Shown piece by piece: positions 1 to 5,232 of a stretch of DNA of 5,232 bases. The stretch's first letter is position 1. The number at the start of each line of letters is the position of its first letter. Location of the stretch: contig CAKPWR010000100.1 in NCBI GenBank assembly GCA_934196725.1, positions 1 to 5,232 on the forward strand, written 5' to 3'. The translations under genes and the position numbers were made by a program. Under the pieces are notes generated by a model. That model did no database searches. It had not been told where the DNA came from and saw only the letters and a program-made list of their open reading frames with translations. The DNA comes from an uncultured Prevotella sp. Lineage in GTDB: Bacteria; Bacteroidota; Bacteroidia; Bacteroidales; Bacteroidaceae.

Positions 1-31
1 GCCATAATTCTTCGTTTTTTGAGCTTATTTC

Positions 32-63
32 TTTGCGTATCCCAAATAATTGTGTTAACTTTG
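32..63 (+). promoter_or_regulatory. Bacteroidota-type primary sigma promoter for sbcDC
   Basis: A TTTG at 32-35 is followed by a 20-bp spacer and TAACTTTG at 56-63. This matches the known Bacteroides/Prevotella consensus (-33 TTTG, 19-21 bp, -7 TAnnTTTG) exactly. Transcription would start a few bases past the -7 box, near 68-72, giving a leader of about 70 nt before the sbcD ATG. No other match to this consensus is obvious upstream of sbcD, so it probably drives both genes. The start site is inferred, not seen. Confidence 0.75.
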
Positions 64-69
64 TAGTCA

Positions 70-112
70 GATTGCAAGCCAAAGACCAAAGGATTGCAAG
101 CCAAAGACAAAG
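70..112 (+). repeat. Imperfect 22-bp tandem duplication in the sbcD leader
   Basis: Two adjacent copies begin GATTGCAAGCCAAAGAC: 70-91 (22 bp) and 92-112 (21 bp, lacking one C after the shared 17 bases). Each copy ends in CAAAG, and CAAAG occurs four times across the block. The repeat starts about where transcription should begin, so both copies would lie in the untranslated leader. The TTGCAA in each copy is self-complementary and could pair with the other, but only weakly. It is followed by an A-rich stretch (109-119) leading to the start codon. Function unknown; it may simply be a replication-slippage duplication. Confidence 0.85.
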
Positions 113-137
113 AAAAAGACTAAGATTAGACATTCTT

Positions 138-1451
138 ATGAGTATGAAGATATTAGCAACCAGCGACTGGCATCTGGGTAACCTGTTTCACGGCAACGAC
201 CGGCTGCCGGAACACAAGCATTTCCTGAAATGGCTCCTGGAGCAGATAGCTGGACAAAAGCCCGATGCTCTCCTCATCGCAGGAGACATCTTTGATAACG
301 GAAATCCATCGGCAGCGGCACAGACCGTTTATTACGAGTTTCTTGCCGATGCTACCCAACTGTGCCCTAACATGCAGGTCATCATTACCGCTGGCAACCA
401 CGATTCAGCCAGCCGACTGGAGGCTCCCCGTCCGCTGCTCACCCGATACCACGTGGAAATAAGAGGAAACGTAAGGAAAATCTGGCAGCAGGGAGAAAGC
501 GAGGACGATGATAAAACCGGCGGACATTGGATCTATTCCTTCGATGACCTCATCATCCCCGTAACCAACGAGGAAGGAGAAGAAGTCATCATCCTCGCCG
601 TACCTTTCCTAAGAAGCGATGTGGTGCAGAACGCCAGCTACTCGCAGGGAGTCAACGACTTTCTGAGAGAACTGACGGCTGAGGCTCGAAAGAAATACCC
701 GGGCAGGAAGTGCATCATGATGGCACACATGTACGCCAAGGGTTCGGATATCGCCAAGAAGGATGCGAGCGAGAAAATTATCATCGGCGGACAGGAGGAA
801 GTGGACCTGGAAGGATGGAACGACCATCCCGACTATATGACTTGCGGACACATCCACAAACGGCAACATATCTGGAACACCGACTGGGCAAGATATACGG
901 GAAGTATCCTCCCGATGTCGTTTGCCGAGAAAGACTACACCCACGGCATCGACCTCATCACCATTGATCACGGAGAAGAGGATGAAGGAAAGGAAACCGG
1001 CAAGAGCAAGGAATGGAAAGTAGATTTCCTGGAATACAAGCCTCAGCACGCCCTTCGCATCCTGCCCGAAGATGAGGAAGAACTGACCTTCAAGAAATGG
1101 CAGAAGCTCATCAATTCTGAACTCTCGGAGAGAACTGACGGCGAACTGAGCGACCACTTCGACTACGTGATGCTGAAGGTGAAACAGGAGAAACTGACCA
1201 GCGATGACATCAAGGAACTGGAGAAACTCGTCAACGAAAAGGATGCCGTGCTCTGCAAAATCCAGCGCATCATCCCGCAACTGGACCTCTCCACCATCCA
1301 GGGTTCCCAGCACATCACCAGCATAGAAGACATCATCAACCGTCCTCCGCTCGATACGCTGAAGGAAGCCTTCGCCATCAGACACAACGCTCCGATGAAC
1401 GAAAGACAGGAGAAAATGTTATCCGATTTATTAACGACATCATCATTATGA
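138..1451 (+). CDS. sbcD: SbcD, nuclease subunit of SbcCD (Mre11 family)
   Basis: 437-residue metallophosphoesterase, the exonuclease/endonuclease subunit of SbcCD, which acts in the cytoplasm on DNA ends, hairpins and protein-blocked ends. The five phosphodiesterase motifs are visible: D10/H12 (SDWHLG), GDIFD 49-53, GNHD 86-89, H197 (MAHMY) and GHIH 237-240. These supply the two-metal (Mn) active site and the catalytic histidine. The C-terminal part (about 300-437) fits the SbcD C-terminal domain that contacts the SbcC coiled coil. E. coli SbcD has 400 residues; the extra length sits partly in charged loops near 117-130 and 277-292. The frame stays open upstream to a TTG at 33, but that start lies inside the promoter, and family proteins begin close to MKIL, so ATG 138 (or ATG 144, two codons later) is preferred. 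No Shine-Dalgarno is seen, as is usual in this phylum. First gene of the operon; it overlaps sbcC by 4 bp. Confidence 0.96.
   Translation: MSMKILATSDWHLGNLFHGNDRLPEHKHFLKWLLEQIAGQKPDALLIAGDIFDNGNPSAAAQTVYYEFLADATQLCPNMQVIITAGNHDSASRLEAPRPLLTRYHVEIRGNVRKIWQQGESEDDDKTGGHWIYSFDDLIIPVTNEEGEEVIILAVPFLRSDVVQNASYSQGVNDFLRELTAEARKKYPGRKCIMMAHMYAKGSDIAKKDASEKIIIGGQEEVDLEGWNDHPDYMTCGHIHKRQHIWNTDWARYTGSILPMSFAEKDYTHGIDLITIDHGEEDEGKETGKSKEWKVDFLEYKPQHALRILPEDEEELTFKKWQKLINSELSERTDGELSDHFDYVMLKVKQEKLTSDDIKELEKLVNEKDAVLCKIQRIIPQLDLSTIQGSQHITSIEDIINRPPLDTLKEAFAIRHNAPMNERQEKMLSDLLTTSSL
1448..1451 (+). promoter_or_regulatory. ATGA stop-start overlap coupling sbcD to sbcC
   Basis: The sbcC start ATG (1448-1450) shares bases with the sbcD stop TGA (1449-1451). 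No Shine-Dalgarno-like sequence lies just upstream (GACATCATT precedes the ATG). SbcC translation therefore probably depends on ribosomes finishing sbcD and restarting. The overlap is seen directly; the coupling is inferred. Confidence 0.8.
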
Positions 1452-4400
1452 AATTCCTACAACTCGAAATACTCAACCTCGCTTCGCTTGACAAACAGGG
1501 AGGCGAGGTCATCAACTTTGAAGAAGGTGCCTTAGGCGAGAGCACCATCTTCAGCATCGTAGGTCCGACGGGAAGTGGCAAGTCTACCCTACTCGATGCT
1601 ATCTGTCTGGCTCTCTACAACCGCGCCCCTCGCTACCCCAGGAAGAAAGGAGACAAGAACCAGAACATCGAGATTTTCGGAGCAGCCGATGCCAGCGAAA
1701 GTAACCGTCTGGCTCCTACCGACAGCCGAAACATCCTGACACGTGGCAAGAAGGAAGGCTACAGCAAACTCACCTTCCTTGCCAACAACGGCAGCATCTA
1801 CCGCGCAGAATGGCACGTCAGATTCCAGAGAGTGCGCTACGAGAACGCCAAGACTGCGCTCTATAAAATCACAAGGAACGGAGAAGAGACGACAGAGGAA
1901 ACTGCCGACTGGAACGAACTGCCAAACATCATCGGACTCGACTACGACCAGTTTCTCCGTACCGTGCTCATCGCCCAAGGCTCGTTTGCCAACTTCCTGA
2001 CGGCAAAGGAAAACGAGCGGTACGAACTCCTGGAAAAACTCATCGGATGCGAGGAAACTTATACGAACATCGCTACTGAAATCAAGAAGGCGAAAGACCA
2101 GGCGACGGATGCCTACAACCAGATGGCAGCATCGGTGGAAGCCGTTAAACAGAACCTGCTGAACGATGAAGAACTTGCCCAACTGAAGGAGGAAATCGCC
2201 CGGTTGGAAAAGGCAGAGAAGGAACTCGACAGCCAGTTGCAAGCCATCTCGAAAGACTTGCAATGGTTTGAGGAAAACGACAAGCAAATCAAGCAAATCG
2301 CTATCTACCAGGAGAATATGGAGCAAGCAGCAAATGCCATTAAAGAGATGCAAGCCCTGATTCTCCGACTTCAGTTGCACGATGAAGTACAGCCTGCTGT
2401 CAACCTGCTGCAGGAAGTAGAGCGACAGACGCAGAGCATCCACGAGCAGGAAGAAAACATCCTGAAAGCGGAAGCAAACATCAAAAGTCAAGAGTTTGCC
2501 ATCAGCGAAAGCGAGAAAACTCTCGCCAGGCTGAAGGAAGCAGTAAGCCAGGCACAGGAACAGCTGGAAAAGGCGCTGCCGGTCATCGCTGAAGCAAGGG
2601 CACTGAAAACAAAAATGGAAGCGGCTATGCCGAATCTGAAAGAAAAGAAAGAGGCATTGGAGTTGGCTCAGAAAGAGAATCAAACTGCCCAGAAAGACGT
2701 GGAGGAAAACACCCGAAACATCCAAAAATGGGTAGCAGAAACGGAGAAAGCAAACCTTGCCCTCAAAACGACAAAGGAAGAGATTGCCAAGCAGAAACAG
2801 GTTCTGCACGAAGCGACGCAAGCCGCAGAACAGGCTTGGGAGACGGAAAGAAATAAGACTGCCGGACAGAATATAGAGGAACTGCAGAACAGCAAGACTG
2901 TAGCTGACAGGAAACTACAAGATGTCCAGCAAGCCATCAAGGTTGTGGCTCATCTCGATACTGCCACAACAGAAAAGCTGAAGAATGAGGAGCGAATCCT
3001 GGTCTTGGACAAGAGAAACGCAGAGATAGATGAAGCCCTGGGCAAGTTGACCATCGAGGCGCTGACCCAAGAGACCCTAACGCTGAGAAATGCCTATACC
3101 CTCATGGTGAGCGAGAAATGGGAGATTCATCGTGCCAACCTGACCGAAGGCAAACCTTGTCCGCTCTGCGGCAGCACGACCCATCCTTATCATACCGACA
3201 ACAGACAGTTTGAGGAAGCCACCACGGAACTCTCTCAACTTCTGAAAGCCAAGGAGAATCTGCTGAAACTGCAGCAGAAAGAGGAGAAGGATCTTTCCGG
3301 CGAGAGAAAACAGAACGACGGCGAAGTACAGACGCTCCAGAAACAACAGGAAAAACTGTCTGGAGAAATCGCCAGTTACGAAGAGGAATGGAAGGTGCTC
3401 ATCGCCCAGTATCCAAAGATTCCGAAGGCTGAGGCAGAACTGAAATCGCTCTTGCCTATCTATGAAAACAAGGCGAAAGATGCGAGCAGCAAACTGAGCC
3501 TGTTTAACAAGATTCAGAAAGAGATAGAACGGCTGACCCAACTCAAGGACAAGGCTGTAAAGGATGAAGCTGCGTATGAAAGCAAGGCTTCTACTATACA
3601 GAACAAAGCCCAAGAAAGCACTTCAACCTGCGCCACGAAACTGGCTGAGCAGAAAGCACTTACCATCAACCTCATCTCTCAGCAAAAGAGTAAGGAGGAG
3701 GCTTACGGGAAAGCCCTTCAGACATGGAATAGCGCCAAGAAGGAAATGGAGGAATGGCAGGAGAAATATAAGCAGATTCTGAATGGAGAAGAACCTGATG
3801 CGGCTGAACAAAGACTGACAGCAGCAAAGGATGAGGCTACGAAAGCAGCAGATAACCAGAACGAGAATATCAACAAACTGAAGGCAGAACTCGCCAACAG
3901 TAAAGGTTCGCATCAAACCATGCTGTCTCAGAACAAGACGATGAAAGAGAATCTGCAAACCAAGGAAAAGGAACTCGACTTTTGGATTGAGGAATACAAC
4001 AAGCAGCTTGAAGAAAAGAGCATCGAAGGAAAAGACTCCGAAGAGGAAGGCATCGAGGAAAGAAGTATCAAACCAAGCCTTATCGACCGAAATACCATCC
4101 GGGAGATGCTTCACTCTGCCGAAGACTGGAATGCCATCCGTCGGGAAAAGGACGAAAAGGAGAAAGCCGTGGCTTCAACTACCGCCCTTTACCAGAGCGC
4201 AGAAAAGGCGCATCAGCAACATTTGGAACATCAGCCTGCCCAAACCCGTGATGCTCTCTTAGCCATTCAGCAGGAGTATCAGGAGAGAAGCCAGCGCAAC
4301 GAACTGATTGCTGCCAACGCCAGGATGCATAACCATCAGGAAGCCGTAAAGCTGTTGGGTGACAAGGCTGAGGCTCTGAATCTCGTAACGCAGGAAAAGG

Positions 4401-4903
4401 ACGACTGGACAGCCATTACGGATGCCATCGGAGCAGACGGAAAGACGCTGCGCAAGATAGCCCAATGCTATACGCTCAGTTTCCTGATAGCGCACGCCAA
4501 CCAGGAAATCAGAAAGTTCAACAGCCGCTACGAACTGCAGCAGGTAAAGCATTCGCTGGGCATCCGAGTCATCGACCACGACCGTGCCGACGATATCCGA
4601 GACACCACCTCCCTATCAGGTGGCGAAACCTTCATCGTGAGTCTCGGTCTCGCCCTGGGCTTGTCAGCATTATCCTCCCGCAACATCTCCTTCGAGAACC
4701 TGTTCATCGATGAAGGCTTCGGAACCCTCGACCCCGATACCCTAGCCACCGTCATCGACTCCCTCGCCATGCTGCAAAGTTCGCAAGGCAAGAAGGTGGG
4801 CGTCATCAGTCATACCGACACGATGAGCGAGCGCATCACCACCCAGATAAGGATTATCAAGAATGGCAACTCCGGCAGCAGCCATATCGAGATCTATCCT
4901 TAA
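1448..4903 (+). CDS. sbcC: SbcC, SMC-like ATPase subunit of SbcCD (Rad50 family)
   Basis: 1151-residue ATPase subunit, somewhat longer than E. coli SbcC (1048). The N-terminal lobe carries Walker A GPTGSGKS at 39-46 and the Q-loop at Q177 (IAQGSF). A long heptad-like Glu/Lys/Gln/Ala-rich coiled coil runs from about 205 to 560. The zinc-hook CPLC (C571, C574) sits at the exact midpoint. The returning coil spans about 590-980. The C-terminal lobe, from about 985, holds the ABC signature SLSGGE (1055-1060), Walker B FIDE (1086-1089), D-loop GTLD (1092-1095) and switch histidine H1122 (ISHTD). All ATPase elements are intact. By family knowledge, ATP binding engages two head domains and gates SbcD nuclease access to DNA, while hooks dimerise through Zn. 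The returning coil is broken near 856-877 by an acidic, Gly/Pro-containing stretch. The start overlaps the sbcD stop, and residue 2 onward (KFLQLEILNLASL) fits the family N-terminal strand, so the start is secure. Confidence 0.97.
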   Translation: MKFLQLEILNLASLDKQGGEVINFEEGALGESTIFSIVGPTGSGKSTLLDAICLALYNRAPRYPRKKGDKNQNIEIFGAADASESNRLAPTDSRNILTRGKKEGYSKLTFLANNGSIYRAEWHVRFQRVRYENAKTALYKITRNGEETTEETADWNELPNIIGLDYDQFLRTVLIAQGSFANFLTAKENERYELLEKLIGCEETYTNIATEIKKAKDQATDAYNQMAASVEAVKQNLLNDEELAQLKEEIARLEKAEKELDSQLQAISKDLQWFEENDKQIKQIAIYQENMEQAANAIKEMQALILRLQLHDEVQPAVNLLQEVERQTQSIHEQEENILKAEANIKSQEFAISESEKTLARLKEAVSQAQEQLEKALPVIAEARALKTKMEAAMPNLKEKKEALELAQKENQTAQKDVEENTRNIQKWVAETEKANLALKTTKEEIAKQKQVLHEATQAAEQAWETERNKTAGQNIEELQNSKTVADRKLQDVQQAIKVVAHLDTATTEKLKNEERILVLDKRNAEIDEALGKLTIEALTQETLTLRNAYTLMVSEKWEIHRANLTEGKPCPLCGSTTHPYHTDNRQFEEATTELSQLLKAKENLLKLQQKEEKDLSGERKQNDGEVQTLQKQQEKLSGEIASYEEEWKVLIAQYPKIPKAEAELKSLLPIYENKAKDASSKLSLFNKIQKEIERLTQLKDKAVKDEAAYESKASTIQNKAQESTSTCATKLAEQKALTINLISQQKSKEEAYGKALQTWNSAKKEMEEWQEKYKQILNGEEPDAAEQRLTAAKDEATKAADNQNENINKLKAELANSKGSHQTMLSQNKTMKENLQTKEKELDFWIEEYNKQLEEKSIEGKDSEEEGIEERSIKPSLIDRNTIREMLHSAEDWNAIRREKDEKEKAVASTTALYQSAEKAHQQHLEHQPAQTRDALLAIQQEYQERSQRNELIAANARMHNHQEAVKLLGDKAEALNLVTQEKDDWTAITDAIGADGKTLRKIAQCYTLSFLIAHANQEIRKFNSRYELQQVKHSLGIRVIDHDRADDIRDTTSLSGGETFIVSLGLALGLSALSSRNISFENLFIDEGFGTLDPDTLATVIDSLAMLQSSQGKKVGVISHTDTMSERITTQIRIIKNGNSGSSHIEIYP

Positions 4904-4909
4904 CCCATC

Positions 4910-4942
4910 GTAATTATACCTTCATAAAATAGTAATTACACC
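4910..4942. repeat. Pair of short AT-rich direct repeats after sbcC
   Basis: GTAATTATACC (4910-4920) recurs as GTAATTACACC (4932-4942), one mismatch in 11 bases with a 22-bp period. The second copy contains the palindrome GTAATTAC. The stretch is very AT-rich, so chance is a real possibility. No role is assigned. Confidence 0.4.
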
Positions 4943-4953
4943 ATTATATATAG

Positions 4954-5103
4954 GGTATACATACATTATCCATCCGTGAACAGGGCATCACCATCTATGT
5001 GGCTTACCGCTATTTCGCCACACCGAAACGCAAGTTTATCGTCACAAAACAAATATGCGTTCCTACGGATTCATCTATCCACAGGAACGCATATTCTTTA
5101 TGA
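4954..5103 (+). pseudogene. Possible 3' remnant of a protein gene (start lost)
   Basis: After a TAG at 4951-4953, one + frame stays open to the TGA at 5101-5103. Its part from 4972 to about 5046 reads IREQGITIYVAYRYFATPKR and then KFIVT. Third codon positions there are mostly G or C, unlike the AT-rich flanks but like sbcD and sbcC. The frame has no ATG and only an internal GTG at 4999, so it cannot be a normal gene here. It may be the tail of a decayed or deleted gene whose terminator is the hairpin at 5052-5095. I do not recognise the family. The patch is short, so this could be chance; confidence is low. Confidence 0.25.
5052..5095. terminator. Probable bidirectional intrinsic terminator hairpin
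   Basis: A perfect 13-bp inverted repeat, AATATGCGTTCCT (5052-5064) and AGGAACGCATATT (5083-5095), encloses a second 4-bp stem, GGAT (5067-5070) with ATCC (5077-5080). The two stems are separated by symmetric AC bulges and capped by TCATCT. Read on the - strand it is followed by TGTTTTGTGAC, with the T-rich stretch expected for termination of the gene ending at 5156. On the + strand the downstream run (CTTTATG) is weaker but could still end the sbcDC transcript. Its position between convergent genes fits a shared terminator. Confidence 0.75.
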
Positions 5104-5123
5104 TTATCATACGAGATAATCAT
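5100..5123. repeat. 9-bp inverted repeat beside the terminator
   Basis: ATGATTATC (5100-5108) and GATAATCAT (5115-5123) are perfect reverse complements with a 6-base loop, ATACGA. The stem is AT-rich and has no strong T-run beyond it, so it is a poor terminator by itself. It may be an accessory 3'-end hairpin or a protein-binding palindrome. The structure is seen directly; the role is unknown. Confidence 0.5.
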
Positions 5124-5155
5124 TCTTTATACAATTCTATATCATCATACGATAT

Positions 5156-5232
5156 TTAAACCTTATTTCCCTCTTTTGGGAAAACCACGGTTGGCTGGAA
5201 GGTCTTAGCCTCCTCAAAGTCCATCAGGGCAT
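5156..5232 (-). CDS. 3' end of an unidentified convergent gene (partial)
   Basis: On the - strand an open frame enters from the window edge and ends at a TAA (5158-5156). It gives 24 residues: ALMDFEEAKTFQ (5230-5195), then PTVVFPKEGNKV. The codon choice resembles the neighbouring genes, and a plausible terminator lies about 60 bp beyond the stop, which together support a real C-terminus. The gene runs toward sbcC, so the two transcripts converge. I do not recognise the protein from this tail. The in-frame ATG at 5224-5222 would leave only 22 residues and is unlikely to be the true start. Confidence 0.55.
   Translation of the reverse strand, partial: ALMDFEEAKTFQPTVVFPKEGNKV

Noticed and set aside
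609..1385. A 258-codon open frame on the - strand inside sbcD
   Set aside because: It overlaps fully the conserved SbcD frame, which has all catalytic motifs. The antisense translation shows no family features.
1589..2821. A 410-codon open frame on the - strand inside sbcC
   Set aside because: It is antisense to the SbcC heads and first coil, and its Leu/Phe/Val/Cys-rich translation is what Glu/Lys/Gln-rich coiled-coil codons give when read backwards. No recognisable domain or separate promoter.
3158..3169. CPLC motif considered as a separate zinc-finger or redox protein
   Set aside because: It lies at the centre of the SbcC coiled coil, the standard place for the Rad50 zinc hook.
3077..4114. 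Two further - strand open frames (178 and 163 codons) opposite the SbcC coil
   Set aside because: Same antisense artefact of biased coiled-coil codons: hydrophobic low-complexity translations with no motif.
4997..5119. A 40-residue + strand ORF beginning with ATG (MWLTAISPHR...)
   Set aside because: It runs straight through the terminator hairpin, has no ribosome-binding or promoter signal, and its codon pattern is poorer than the other frame over the same bases.
4981..5232. CAGGGCAT at 4981-4988 and again at 5225-5232, as possible boundaries of an inserted element
   Set aside because: Only 8 bp match, there is no inverted terminal structure or transposase, and such a short match can be chance.

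Overview
This window carries one complete operon, sbcD-sbcC, on the + strand. It encodes the two subunits of the SbcCD (bacterial Mre11-Rad50) DNA end-processing complex. Non-coding flanks lie on both sides, and the last 24 codons of an unidentified gene run in from the right on the - strand. The source is probably a member of Bacteroidota, most likely a Prevotella/Segatella-type gut organism. That rests on a textbook Bacteroidota promoter (TTTG, 20 bp, TAACTTTG), the lack of Shine-Dalgarno sequences ahead of both genes, and roughly 50% GC genes in AT-rich flanks. The genus is inference; the phylum is better supported.

Layout: 1-137 is a non-coding leader with the promoter (32-63), then an imperfect 22-bp tandem repeat (70-112) that would sit at the very 5' end of the mRNA. 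sbcD (138-1451) has all the metallophosphoesterase motifs. sbcC (1448-4903) overlaps it by 4 bp (ATGA) and has all ABC-ATPase motifs plus a central CPLC zinc hook. 4904-5155 is intergenic. It holds a pair of short AT-rich repeats, a short patch with coding-like codon use that may be a gene remnant, a strong hairpin that probably terminates transcription from both sides, and a small repeated and palindromic stretch. 5156-5232 is the 3' end of a convergent gene.

How they work together: by family knowledge, SbcD supplies the Mn-dependent nuclease sites and SbcC the ATP-driven clamp with a long coiled-coil tether. The complex opens hairpins and cleaves protein-blocked or broken DNA ends. Overlapping genes suit balanced production of subunits that assemble in fixed proportion.

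I looked for a hidden or new system and did not find one. Both long genes are intact, recognisable housekeeping repair genes with every catalytic motif present. The observations worth a second look are in the leader, the 3' intergenic region and a lineage-specific-looking linker in SbcC.
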